DNA from: an uncultured Flavobacteriales bacterium
Lineage (GTDB): Bacteria > Bacteroidota > Bacteroidia > Flavobacteriales > Flavobacteriaceae
Length of the DNA stretch: 34,829 nucleotides
Assembly: GCA_913020155.1 (NCBI GenBank)
Contig: CAJWBA010000021.1
Coordinates: 1-34,829 of the forward strand
Reading direction: 5' to 3'
The position numbers were made by a program, and so were the translations under genes. Shown here piece by piece: positions 6,950 through 15,112 of the stretch; position 1 is the first letter of the stretch, and the number at the start of each line of letters is the position of its first letter. The notes beneath the pieces were generated by a model. That model saw only the letters and a list, made by a program, of their open reading frames with translations, made no database searches and had not been told where the DNA came from.

Positions 6950-8029
6950 TTGTTTAAAAAAATTGATCTCTACATCATTAAAAGATATCTAGCGACATTC
7001 TTCGTAATGATGCTTTTGTTTATTCCTATTGGGATCATGGTTGATGTAGCTGAAAAAATCGATAAATTCAAAGAAAAAGAAGTTCCCTTAAATGCTATTG
7101 TCGATTATTATTTTGATTTTATGTGGTATTTTGGAAACCTGCTCTACCCAATATTTTTATTTTTAGCAATCATATGGTTTACCTCTAAGTTGGCAAATAA
7201 CTCTGAGATTATTGCATTATTGAGTTCTGGAATTTCTTTTAATCGATACTTGAGACCCTTTATTGTGGCAGCTGCTTGTATTTCTACTTTGGCTTTTTTG
7301 GCAGGCATGTTTATTGTTCCCAAAGCTAGTAAAGGATTCAATGAATTTACTTACAAATACATCAGTCATTCAAAAAATGATAGGAAGACTTCAAACCTTT
7401 ACAAGCAGATCAATGATAACGAATTTATTTACGTAAGCGGGTACAGTGAAATTCGAAAAAGAGCAAATAATTTTACTCTTGAACATTTTGAGGGAGAAGA
7501 ATTGAAATTCAAAATATTTGCTCAAACTATTCGCTGGGTAGAAAGTGATTCTGTTTTTCGTCTAATTAATTATCGTAAACGTAATTTTTTAAAAAACAAA
7601 GAATTGTATGAGAAAAATAATATTAAGGACACCCTATTCGATTTTGAAATACAAGATCTTGCTCCGTTAAATTACAAGGCCGAAACACTTTCTTTGCGGA
7701 AACTCAATGAGTTTATTGCAGAAGAAGAGCGAAGTGGATCACCATTGATTGATCTTCATTTATTGGTTCGACATAAACGTTACAGCATTCCGCTCTCTGT
7801 ATTTATTTTGACAATTATTGCAGTAGCTGTTTCTTCCTTCAAAAGGAGAGGGGGTATGGGAGTCAATCTAGCCTTTGGTATTGTAGCTGGTTTTACTTTT
7901 ATTTTTTTTGATAAAATCTTTGGAGTTTTGGTAGACAAAACTGATTTATCTCCTGCCATCGGGGCTTGGTTACCACTAGGCATTTTTGGAATTCTTGCAA
8001 TTGTATTGTTATCTTATGCTAAACGCTAG
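6950..8029 (+). CDS. LptF/LptG-family permease (lipopolysaccharide export)
   Basis: This is a YjgP/YjgQ-type permease of 359 residues. LptF and LptG form the membrane part of the LptB2FG exporter that lifts lipopolysaccharide out of the inner membrane. Three hydrophobic segments lie in residues about 12-130 (starting DLYIIKRYLATFF, the family's typical opening), a polar periplasmic jelly-roll domain spans about 130-270, and three more segments are at the C-terminus (SIPLSVFILTIIAVAV, GMGVNLAFGIVAGFTFIFF, AWLPLGIFGILAIVL). The start is TTG, 2 bases after the tgt stop; it gives the normal N-terminus and no ATG is near. Which of LptF or LptG it is cannot be told. Confidence 0.9.
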   Translation: MFKKIDLYIIKRYLATFFVMMLLFIPIGIMVDVAEKIDKFKEKEVPLNAIVDYYFDFMWYFGNLLYPIFLFLAIIWFTSKLANNSEIIALLSSGISFNRYLRPFIVAAACISTLAFLAGMFIVPKASKGFNEFTYKYISHSKNDRKTSNLYKQINDNEFIYVSGYSEIRKRANNFTLEHFEGEELKFKIFAQTIRWVESDSVFRLINYRKRNFLKNKELYEKNNIKDTLFDFEIQDLAPLNYKAETLSLRKLNEFIAEEERSGSPLIDLHLLVRHKRYSIPLSVFILTIIAVAVSSFKRRGGMGVNLAFGIVAGFTFIFFDKIFGVLVDKTDLSPAIGAWLPLGIFGILAIVLLSYAKR

Positions 8030-8906
8030 ATTTAAAAGTATTCTACACCTCCATTTCTTGGTTTTTATTTGGGGATTTACCTCCATTTTAGGAGCCTTAA
8101 TGAATAAAAATTCTTTTGAAATTGTTTGGTTTCGACTAGTAATAGCTTCAAGTTTAATTGCATTGTATTTTATTTTTTTTAAAAGGGAGTTATTTAGAGT
8201 TCCCACCAAAGCTTTGGTGTATTTTGCTTTAGGAGGATTACTCATATCAGTACATTGGATTTTATTTTTTTATGCAATTAAAATATCTTCGGTATCCATA
8301 ACCCTTTCAGTTCTATCCTCAGCTTCTTTGATGACCTCATTTTTAGAGCCTCTTCTTTACAAAAGAAAAATTAGAATGTACGAAGTGTTTTTCGGCTTTT
8401 TTGTTGTGATTGGATTGAGTATTATTTTTAAATCAGAACAAGATTCATCAATTGGTATTTATGTAGCTTTATTGTCCACATTACTCTCCGTATTATTTAC
8501 CCTGCTCAACGGAAAATTAATTGAGCATCATAAATCAAGCTCAATTTCATTTTATCAGCTGTTATTTGGAAGTTTGTTTTTGAGTTTGTGGTTAATTTTT
8601 ATTTTGGAAATACCATCAGACTTTTTTGTACTTAAAGGATATGATCCCCTCTGGATATTTCTTTTAGCTACTGTTTGTACTGCCTATGCTTTTATTGCTT
8701 CAGTAGAGGTGATGAAGCATCTTTCTCCCTACACCATTATGATTTCATTGAACATGGAACCTATTTACGCAATTTTATTCTCCATCTATATTTTTGGTGA
8801 AAAAGAAATTATGAGTGTAAACTTTTATTTTGGAGTACTGATCATTTTGGTTTCTGTAATTGGTAATGGAATTTATAAAGCACGTAAATTAAAAAAGGCG
8901 AAATAA
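8016..8906 (+). CDS. EamA/DMT-family transporter
   Basis: This 296-residue integral membrane protein has about ten hydrophobic helices in two EamA repeats (residues about 5-140 and 150-290), the pattern of drug/metabolite transporters. FIWGFTSILGALM and the helix-4 end SVLSSASLMTSFLEPLLY are typical, and the second repeat has MISLNMEPIYAILFSIYIFGE. Such proteins export amino acids or metabolites, but the substrate is not predictable. ATG 8016 overlaps the end of the LptF/LptG gene by 14 bases and gives the usual N-terminus; the longer frame from TTG 7986 would lie inside the upstream gene. Translation is probably coupled to the upstream gene. Confidence 0.88.
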   Translation: MLNARFKSILHLHFLVFIWGFTSILGALMNKNSFEIVWFRLVIASSLIALYFIFFKRELFRVPTKALVYFALGGLLISVHWILFFYAIKISSVSITLSVLSSASLMTSFLEPLLYKRKIRMYEVFFGFFVVIGLSIIFKSEQDSSIGIYVALLSTLLSVLFTLLNGKLIEHHKSSSISFYQLLFGSLFLSLWLIFILEIPSDFFVLKGYDPLWIFLLATVCTAYAFIASVEVMKHLSPYTIMISLNMEPIYAILFSIYIFGEKEIMSVNFYFGVLIILVSVIGNGIYKARKLKKAK

Positions 8907-8945
8907 ATAATTAAAAATTTATATTTTTACCCTCAATAAAATATT

Positions 8946-9899
8946 ATGGAATATTTAGATTTTGAACTTCCGATTAAAGACATTATTGAACAACTTGATA
9001 GATGTAAAATTATTGGAAATGAAAGTGAGATTGACGTAACAGATACTTGTTATCAGTTAGAAAATAAATTATTAACTACAAAAAAAGAGATATATGGTAA
9101 TCTAAGTGCATGGCAGCGAGTGCAATTGTCGCGTCATCCATCAAGGCCATTTACCTTAGACTACATCAAAGCAATTTGTGGGGATACTTTTTTAGAATTG
9201 CACGGAGATCGGAATGTCAAAGATGATAAAGCAATGATAGGTGGTCTTGGAAAAATAGGGAACCAATCCTTCATGTTTATTGGAACTCAAAAGGGTTACA
9301 ATACAGCAACTCGAAAATACAGGAATTTTGGAATGGCAAATCCGGAGGGATATCGAAAAGCACTCCGCTTGATGAAGTCAGCCGAAAAATTTGGGATTCC
9401 AATTGTAACCTTGATAGATACTCCCGGAGCATACCCTGGACTTGAAGCTGAAGAGCGTGGTCAAGGGGAAGCAATTGCTCGTAACATTTACGAAATGCTT
9501 TCTATAAAGGTTCCAATTATCACTGTAATAATAGGAGAGGGGGCATCTGGAGGAGCTCTTGGTATTGGGGTTGGAGATCGAGTATTTATGCTTGAAAACA
9601 CGTGGTATTCTGTAATTTCCCCAGAATCTTGTTCTTCTATCTTATGGAGGAGCTGGGAGTACAAAGAACAGGCTGCTGATGCTCTTAAGTTGACGGCAAA
9701 CGATATGATGAAGGCTAAGTTGATCGATAAAATAATAAAAGAACCACTTGGAGGGGCTCATTATGATCGAGATCAAGTATTTGATTCTGTTCAGAATGAG
9801 GTTCTAAAAACATTTAAGGTTTTGGATAAGTTAGAACCTTTTGAATTGATAAAAGTCCGCAGGGCAAAGTTCAATGATATGGGTGTTTTTGAAGACTAA
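8946..9899 (+). CDS. accA: acetyl-CoA carboxylase carboxyltransferase subunit alpha
   Basis: AccA, with AccD, transfers the carboxyl group from biotin to acetyl-CoA to make malonyl-CoA for fatty acid synthesis. The 317-residue protein has normal length. Seen are the N-terminal [13 protein letters not shown], the [14 protein letters not shown] segment, [58 protein letters not shown] and [10 protein letters not shown], all hallmark AccA motifs forming the crotonase-like oxyanion site. TATATTTT 19 bases before the ATG is a one-mismatch -7 box. A small AT-rich hairpin (9923-9937) follows the stop. Confidence 0.96.
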   Translation: MEYLDFELPIKDIIEQLDRCKIIGNESEIDVTDTCYQLENKLLTTKKEIYGNLSAWQRVQLSRHPSRPFTLDYIKAICGDTFLELHGDRNVKDDKAMIGGLGKIGNQSFMFIGTQKGYNTATRKYRNFGMANPEGYRKALRLMKSAEKFGIPIVTLIDTPGAYPGLEAEERGQGEAIARNIYEMLSIKVPIITVIIGEGASGGALGIGVGDRVFMLENTWYSVISPESCSSILWRSWEYKEQAADALKLTANDMMKAKLIDKIIKEPLGGAHYDRDQVFDSVQNEVLKTFKVLDKLEPFELIKVRRAKFNDMGVFED

Positions 9900-9922
9900 T
9901 TTTAGCTTATCAACAAAAAAAA

Positions 9923-9937
9923 ATAGTTATAAACTAT
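9923..9937 (+). terminator. weak hairpin after accA
   Basis: ATAGTT-ATA-AACTAT forms a six-pair, AT-rich stem with a three-base loop, preceded by an A-run and followed by CTTTTGTTT. It may be a weak terminator between accA and dnaB. Confidence 0.3.
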
Positions 9938-10013
9938 CTTTTGTTTACACTTGGGGTATATCTCGAGCTTGGTTTACAGTAAAGAATCCTAGTATTATAA
10001 TTAAATTCGATTA

Positions 10014-11528
10014 ATGGAAAAAAGAAAGCCCATCATTGCTCCAGCACTTGCTGCTGGAAATCTCGTCAATTTTGAAAGGGGGAAAATACCTCCGCAAGCT
10101 ATTGATTTAGAAGAAGCTGTGATCGGAGCAATGCTTATTGACAAAAAAGGAGTTGATGAGGTTATTGATATTCTTCAGCCCGAGGCATTCTACAAAAAAG
10201 CCAATCAACACGTATTTTCTGCGATTCATGAACTTTTCGAAACCTCCGAACCAATTGACTTATTAACGGTTTCAGCTCGTTTACGTAAAATGGGCTTACT
10301 CGAAAAAGTAGGAGGGGACTTTTATTTGGTTCAACTATCTAAAAAGGTTTCAACATCTGCACACATTGAATTTCACGCTCGAATTATTTTACAAAAATAC
10401 ATTCAAAGAAGTTTAATTAAAATTTCAAACGAAATTATCGACAATGCTTACAAAGAATCTATCGATGTTTTTGATTTACTAGATGAGGCTGAATCAAAAC
10501 TTTATGATGTAACACAAGGGAACATAAAAAAATCTTCAGAATCTGCCCAAAACCTTGTAATACAAGCCAAGAAGCGTATCGAAGACATTGCTAAACGTGA
10601 TGGACTTAGTGGAGTTGCTACCGGTTTTGAAAAATTAGATGCTTTAACATCGGGTTGGCAGCCATCAGATTTGATTATCATCGCAGCTCGACCGGGTATG
10701 GGAAAAACTGCTTTGACGTTATCCATGGCTCGAAACATTGCGGTAACAAAAAATATCCCTGTAGCTTTTTTCTCTCTTGAGATGTCATCAGTACAGCTGA
10801 TTACGCGGCTGATCTCCTCAGAAACGGGTCTTTCTTCTGAAAAATTGAGAACAGGTAAACTAGCCAGTCATGAATGGGAACAGTTGAATGTAAAAGTTGG
10901 TGACTTAGAACGAGCTCCGTTGTTTATAGATGACACACCATCCTTATCCATTTTTGATTTACGAGCAAAAGCGAGACGTTTATCTTCTCAGCATGGAATT
11001 AAATTAATCATAGTAGATTACTTGCAGTTAATGACCGCAGGAACATCAAATAAAATAGGGAATAGAGAGCAAGAAATTTCTACAATCTCTAGAAATCTAA
11101 AGTCACTTGCAAAAGAATTGGATATTCCAGTGATTGCACTTTCACAACTTTCAAGGGCTGTAGAAACTCGAGGAGGAACCAAGAGACCATTGCTTTCTGA
11201 TCTTCGTGAATCGGGTGCAATTGAACAAGATGCCGACATTGTATCATTTATTTATCGACCTGAATATTATGGGATAGATGACTGGGACGATGATGAGCGA
11301 ACATCTTCAGAGGGACAAGCTGAGTTTATTGTTGCTAAACATCGTAATGGAGGTTTGGACAACATACGTCTCAAATTTATTGGTCATCTCGGTAAATTCG
11401 ATAATCTAGAGAATTTTGAATCTCCATTTGAGTTTCAGTCTAAAATGAATGAAGCTCCAATTAATCCAACTTCCCTTCCAAACCCTAATGAAGCTTTTGG
11501 TGAGGTAGATGATGATATGCCTTTTTAA
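10014..11528 (+). CDS. dnaB: replicative DNA helicase
   Basis: DnaB is the hexameric 5'-3' helicase of the replication fork. The 504-residue protein has the N-terminal primase-interacting domain (PPQAIDLEEAVIGAML at about 26-41), a linker, and a RecA-like C-terminal domain with Walker A ARPGMGKT at 225-232, FSLEMSS, LIIVDYLQLM as Walker B, ALSQLSR and a final AKHRNGG arginine-finger region. No intein is present at the usual sites. It is transcribed alone. The 114-base upstream gap holds a near-match -7 box (TAAATTCG, 10002-10009) right before the ATG. Confidence 0.97.
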   Translation: MEKRKPIIAPALAAGNLVNFERGKIPPQAIDLEEAVIGAMLIDKKGVDEVIDILQPEAFYKKANQHVFSAIHELFETSEPIDLLTVSARLRKMGLLEKVGGDFYLVQLSKKVSTSAHIEFHARIILQKYIQRSLIKISNEIIDNAYKESIDVFDLLDEAESKLYDVTQGNIKKSSESAQNLVIQAKKRIEDIAKRDGLSGVATGFEKLDALTSGWQPSDLIIIAARPGMGKTALTLSMARNIAVTKNIPVAFFSLEMSSVQLITRLISSETGLSSEKLRTGKLASHEWEQLNVKVGDLERAPLFIDDTPSLSIFDLRAKARRLSSQHGIKLIIVDYLQLMTAGTSNKIGNREQEISTISRNLKSLAKELDIPVIALSQLSRAVETRGGTKRPLLSDLRESGAIEQDADIVSFIYRPEYYGIDDWDDDERTSSEGQAEFIVAKHRNGGLDNIRLKFIGHLGKFDNLENFESPFEFQSKMNEAPINPTSLPNPNEAFGEVDDDMPF

Positions 11529-11581
11529 TTAGCTTAATGTTGACCCTAGCTTTTTAACACTCGATTTTCTTAAATTAAGAT

Positions 11582-11614
11582 AAAAAAAAATCAGCTAAAA
11601 GCTGATTTTTTTTT
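11582..11614. terminator. bidirectional terminator between dnaB and rplT
   Basis: A nine-base A-run plus TCAGCT, a loop AAA, then AGCTGA plus a nine-base T-run form a 15-pair perfect inverted repeat. It has a T-tract in both directions, so it can stop dnaB (plus) and the thrS-infC-rpmI-rplT operon (minus). Confidence 0.85.
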
Positions 11615-11634
11615 GAGTACTAAATAATGAAAAT

Positions 11635-11979
11635 TTATTTGATTTTATCAACTACAGTTTTGAACGCATCGGGATGGTTCATAGCCAAATCGGCCAAAAC
11701 CTTTCGGTTCAATTCGATTTCATTGGCTTTTACTTTACCCATAAACTGGCTATAAGATAGCCCATGAAGACGGGCTGCAGCATTGATACGACTAATCCAA
11801 AGGGATCTGAAGTTTCTTTTATTGGCTTTTCTATCGCGGTAAGCATAAAGCATTGCTTTATCTACTGCGTTTTTGGCTACCGTCCATACATTTTTACGGC
11901 GACCGAAATATCCTTTTGCTTGTTTAAGGACTTTTTTTCTACGTGCTCTTTTGGCAACTGCGTTTACTGATCTTGGCAT
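11635..11979 (-). CDS. rplT: 50S ribosomal protein L20
   Basis: L20 binds 23S rRNA early in large-subunit assembly, and in many bacteria represses its own operon. The 114-residue protein shows the conserved [20 protein letters not shown] start, [31 protein letters not shown] and [11 protein letters not shown]. It ends the thrS-infC-rpmI-rplT operon and is followed by a strong terminator. The gap of 93 bases to rpmI is long for this compact region and contains small hairpins, a possible place for autogenous control. Confidence 0.97.
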   Translation of the reverse strand: MPRSVNAVAKRARRKKVLKQAKGYFGRRKNVWTVAKNAVDKAMLYAYRDRKANKRNFRSLWISRINAAARLHGLSYSQFMGKVKANEIELNRKVLADLAMNHPDAFKTVVDKIK

Positions 11980-12024
11980 ATTTTTTCTTTTTGTTAAAGG
12001 CGGTAGTTTGACCTACACTTTTGT

Positions 12025-12053
12025 TTTGTTGCCCACAACAGGGTTTATATTTG
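12025..12053 (+). promoter_or_regulatory. predicted antisense promoter in the rpmI-rplT gap
   Basis: TTTG (12025-12028), a 17-base spacer and TATATTTG (12046-12053) fit the Bacteroidota promoter consensus on the plus strand, opposite to the operon. A transcript would start near 12057 and run antisense through rpmI towards infC. No plus-strand gene lies downstream. Confidence 0.35.
12027..12040. other. small hairpin in the rpmI-rplT gap
   Basis: TGTTG-CCCA-CAACA gives a five-pair stem with a four-base loop; in the operon mRNA the loop is TGGG. A second, weaker GTAG/CTAC pairing lies at 12003-12016. These could belong to an L20-binding leader before rplT, but that is inference. Confidence 0.3.
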
Positions 12054-12072
12054 TTTGAACCTAAGCTAAACG

Positions 12073-12270
12073 TTATTCTAAACGTAATTGTAGCTTGATA
12101 CTTTTCACATCGTTTTCATGAACCAAACCGGAATGAGTCAATTTAAGCTTTCGCTTTTTTGACTTCTTCGTTAAGATATGGCTCTTAAACGCATGCTTTC
12201 TTTTGATTTTACCAGTTCCTGTAAGCTTGAAACGCTTTTTGGCACTGGATTTAGTTTTCATTTTAGGCAT
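12073..12270 (-). CDS. rpmI: 50S ribosomal protein L35
   Basis: L35 is a small basic large-subunit protein of 65 residues, the family's normal size. It opens with [25 protein letters not shown], of which [12 protein letters not shown] is the conserved signature, followed by [16 protein letters not shown]. It lies between infC and rplT in the classic infC-rpmI-rplT order; the infC stop is about 30 bases upstream. Confidence 0.97.
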   Translation of the reverse strand: MPKMKTKSSAKKRFKLTGTGKIKRKHAFKSHILTKKSKKRKLKLTHSGLVHENDVKSIKLQLRLE

Positions 12271-12299
12271 TCTTCTTGTATTAAATTAGTACTCTTTTT

Positions 12300-12854
12300 T
12301 TATTTTTTCTTAGGACTGATAAACATGGTCATTCGTTTTCCTTCTAGCTTTGGAAGTTGTTCTACTTTACCGAGTTCTTCTAAATCTTGAGCTAAACGAA
12401 GGAGTAAAATCTGTCCTTGTTCTTTAAATACAATCGATCTTCCTTTGAAAAACACAAAAGCTTTAAGCTTTGCACCATCTTTAAGGAATTTTTCTGCATG
12501 TTTCTTTTTAAAATCATAATCGTGTTCATCAGTTTGCGGACCAAAACGAATTTCTTTGATAATAACTTTTGTAGCTTTTGATTTAAGTGCCTTGTCTCTT
12601 TTCTTTTGCTCGTACAAGAACTTTTTGTATTCAAGGATTTTACAAACAGGAGGGTTAGCATTGGGAGATATTTCAACCAAATCCAATTCAAGTTCACGAG
12701 CCAATTGAAGTGATTTACTCAAACTGTAAACACCTACTTCAACATTATTTCCTACGAGGCGAAGTTCTTGTGCTGTGATTTTTTGGTTGATTTTATGAGG
12801 ATCAACTTTGATTACACGTCCTGGGCGATTGCTCCTTTTTCTCCGTATTGCTAT
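12300..12854 (-). CDS. infC: translation initiation factor IF-3 with a non-standard ATA start
   Basis: IF-3 binds the 30S subunit, checks the start codon and keeps subunits apart. The open frame runs upstream of the first ATG/GTG/TTG-type codon (TTG 12722), and that upstream part is clearly IF-3: [12 protein letters not shown], then [17 protein letters not shown], then VGVYSLSKS. The stop of thrS and an in-frame TAA leave no ATG, GTG or TTG before this region. The best start is ATA at 12854-12852, giving (M)AIRRKR and 184 residues, the normal length. E. coli infC starts at AUU for autogenous control, so a rare start is expected. [32 protein letters not shown] and GKRMTMF mark the two domains. 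The gap to thrS is 16 bases. Confidence 0.93.
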   Translation of the reverse strand: MAIRRKRSNRPGRVIKVDPHKINQKITAQELRLVGNNVEVGVYSLSKSLQLARELELDLVEISPNANPPVCKILEYKKFLYEQKKRDKALKSKATKVIIKEIRFGPQTDEHDYDFKKKHAEKFLKDGAKLKAFVFFKGRSIVFKEQGQILLLRLAQDLEELGKVEQLPKLEGKRMTMFISPKKK

Positions 12855-12870
12855 GACTTTATTTTTTTAG

Positions 12871-14817
12871 TTAAACTTCAAACGTCGAAATAGTTCTGAA
12901 TATTTCGGCACTTATGTTATCAATGAAGGAAACAATGCTAATGCAACCTTGATCTCCTTTTTTCCGATCCCGAACTGATACAGTTCCTTCAGCAGCTTCT
13001 TTTTCTCCTACAATGAGCATGAAGGGGAATTTTTTCAATTGTGCTTCGCGGATTTTTTTACCAATAGTCTCATTTCTATTGTCCGTGCGGGCGCGAATTT
13101 CGTGATTTTCCAGCTCATTTGAAACTTTTTCAGCGTATTTTTCATATTTCTCACTCACAGACAAGATAATTACCTGCTCTGGAGTCAACCAAAGTGGGAA
13201 ATTACCTCCTGTATGTTCCAATAAAATAGCTACAAAACGTTCCAAACTTCCGAATGGAGCTCTGTGAATCATCACGGGTCTGTGAAATTCATTATCACTA
13301 CCCTTGTAAGTCAATTCGAAGCGTTCCGGAAGGTTGTAATCCACCTGAATAGTTCCAAGCTGCCATTTCCTTCCCAAGGCATCCTTTACCATAAAATCCA
13401 ATTTAGGGCCATAAAAAGCGGCCTCGCCATATTCGATCACATAATTGATATCTTTTTCATTAGCTGCATTGATGATGGCATTCTCTGCTAGATCCCAATT
13501 TTTTTCTGAACCAATATACTTTTCAGGGTTTTTTGGATCTCGAAGCGAAACTTGTGCGGTAAAATCTTCAAAGCCCAAAGAACTGAAAACATAGAGTACT
13601 AAGTCGATGACTCTTTTAAATTCTTCATCCAGTTGACTGGGCATACAAAATATGTGAGCGTCATCTTGTGTAAAGCCACGAACTCTGGTAAGCCCGTGAA
13701 GCTCTCCACTTTGTTCGTACCGATAAACTGTTCCAAATTCTGCATATCGCTTAGGAAGGTCTTTATAACTCCATTGTTGAGCATTATAGATTTCACAGTG
13801 ATGAGGACAATTCATAGGTTTTAATAAAAAACTTTCTCCCTCTGCTGGGGTTTCTATGGGTTGGAAGCTATCTGCTCCATATTTTTCAAAATGACCAGAA
13901 GTCACGTAAAGTTCTTTGTTACCAATGTGGGGAGAAATCACTTGTTCATAGCCTGCTTTCTTTTGGGCAGCCTTCAAAAAGTTTTCTAAACGCTCCCGAA
14001 GTGCAGTTCCTTTTGGAAGCCACAAAGGCAATCCTTGACCAACTTTTTGAGAAAAAGTGAAAAGGTCGAGTTCTTTCCCTAGTTTTCTATGGTCTCTTTT
14101 TTTTGATTCTTCGAGAAGCTCCAGATAAGCGGTAAGTTCTTTTTGTTTGGGAAAAGATATTCCGTAGATACGGGTAAGTTGTGGTCTGGTTTCATCACCT
14201 CTCCAGTATGCACCGGCAACACTCAATAATTTTACAGCTTTAATGAATCCAGTGTTGGGTATGTGACCACCGCGGCACAAGTCAGTAAAATCTGCATGAT
14301 CACAAAAAGTAATGGTTCCATCTTCTAAATTTTCAATCAACTCAATCTTAAAAGAGTTATTTTCTTTTTGATAAAAAGATAAAGCTTCTGCTTTGGAGCA
14401 AGATCGCATTTTGAACTCAAATTTTTGGCGACTAAAAGTTAAGAACTGTTCTTCAAGTTTTTGCAAGTCTTTTTCTGAGAATGAGGCCTCACCAAAATCT
14501 GCATCGTAATAAAATCCATTTTTAATGGCTGGGCCGATAGTAAGTTTTGCTTGAGGGAATAATGCCAAAATGGATTGGGCCAAAATATGGGCTGAGGAGT
14601 GCCAAAAAGCTGCTTTACCTTCATCATCATTCCAAGTAAAAAGTTGTAAAGTTCCACTTTTTGAAAGAAGTGTACTGGCTTCAACAATGGTTTCATTAAA
14701 ACGCGCCGAAAGAACATTTCGAGCTAATCCTTCGCTAATGTCTTTTGCAACATCTAAAACGGTTAATTCGTTTTCAAATTCACGGACAGATCCATCTGGA
14801 AGCGTAATTGCAATCAT
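12871..14817 (-). CDS. thrS: threonyl-tRNA synthetase
   Basis: ThrRS charges tRNA-Thr. The 648-residue protein has the usual bacterial layout: TGS domain (about 1-60, starting MIAITLPDGSV), the editing domain with HSSAH and the later DLCRGGHI metal site, the class II catalytic core with MNCPHHCEIY, RYEQSGELHGLTRVRGF (motif 2) and DDAHIFC, motif 3 HRAPFGSLERFVAIL, and an anticodon-binding domain from about 545. It leads the thrS-infC-rpmI-rplT operon, an order also seen in E. coli. The leader from the predicted promoter is only about 15 bases, too short for a T-box or attenuator. Confidence 0.97.
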   Translation of the reverse strand: MIAITLPDGSVREFENELTVLDVAKDISEGLARNVLSARFNETIVEASTLLSKSGTLQLFTWNDDEGKAAFWHSSAHILAQSILALFPQAKLTIGPAIKNGFYYDADFGEASFSEKDLQKLEEQFLTFSRQKFEFKMRSCSKAEALSFYQKENNSFKIELIENLEDGTITFCDHADFTDLCRGGHIPNTGFIKAVKLLSVAGAYWRGDETRPQLTRIYGISFPKQKELTAYLELLEESKKRDHRKLGKELDLFTFSQKVGQGLPLWLPKGTALRERLENFLKAAQKKAGYEQVISPHIGNKELYVTSGHFEKYGADSFQPIETPAEGESFLLKPMNCPHHCEIYNAQQWSYKDLPKRYAEFGTVYRYEQSGELHGLTRVRGFTQDDAHIFCMPSQLDEEFKRVIDLVLYVFSSLGFEDFTAQVSLRDPKNPEKYIGSEKNWDLAENAIINAANEKDINYVIEYGEAAFYGPKLDFMVKDALGRKWQLGTIQVDYNLPERFELTYKGSDNEFHRPVMIHRAPFGSLERFVAILLEHTGGNFPLWLTPEQVIILSVSEKYEKYAEKVSNELENHEIRARTDNRNETIGKKIREAQLKKFPFMLIVGEKEAAEGTVSVRDRKKGDQGCISIVSFIDNISAEIFRTISTFEV

Positions 14818-14835
14818 ATCTTAATTTATAAGTTG

Positions 14836-14867
14836 CAAAGATAATGAGTTGGAGTTCTCAAAACAAA
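14836..14867 (-). promoter_or_regulatory. promoter of the thrS-infC-rpmI-rplT operon
   Basis: On the minus strand TTTG (14864-14867), a 20-base spacer and TATCTTTG (14836-14843) match TTTG-N17-23-TAnnTTTG. The predicted start is about 15 bases before the thrS ATG. Confidence 0.7.
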
Positions 14868-14884
14868 AACCAATATCATTAATA

Positions 14885-15112
14885 TTATTTTTTTTTCTTT
14901 TCACCAAAAAGCCCACCAACTAGAGTAGAAACCCCAATAAAACCCAAACCTATTGCAAGGAATAAAAGGATCAAACCAATAACAAGAACTAGCCAATACA
15001 TTGGATGACCTTGGTTTTTAAAGGCTTGCATGATAATAACTGGAGCTACAAAACAAATTCCAATTCCCCAAAAAACTTTTCTAAACCCTTTGACCACTTT
15101 TTTTTTGTTCAT
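14885..15112 (-). CDS. small two-helix membrane protein, DUF6095-like
   Basis: This 75-residue protein has a basic N-terminus (NKKKVVKGFRKVF), a first hydrophobic helix (GIGICFVAPVIIMQAF), a short loop KNQGHPMYW, a second long hydrophobic helix (LVLVIGLILLFLAIGLGFIGV) and a KKKK end. I recall this shape, including the FKNQ.HP loop, from the flavobacterial family DUF6095, but cannot verify it here. Its ATG overlaps the murQ stop as ATGA, so translation is coupled to murQ. No function is known to me; the location suggests a link with cell-wall recycling. Confidence 0.75.
   Translation of the reverse strand: MNKKKVVKGFRKVFWGIGICFVAPVIIMQAFKNQGHPMYWLVLVIGLILLFLAIGLGFIGVSTLVGGLFGEKKKK

Noticed and set aside
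9907-9915. TTATCAACA, resembling a DnaA box, upstream of dnaB
   Set aside because: Single site with a mismatch to TTATCCACA and no cluster nearby; not evidence for an origin.
14818-14884. T-box or attenuator leader for thrS
   Set aside because: The predicted leader is only about 15 bases and no specifier or T-box motif is present.
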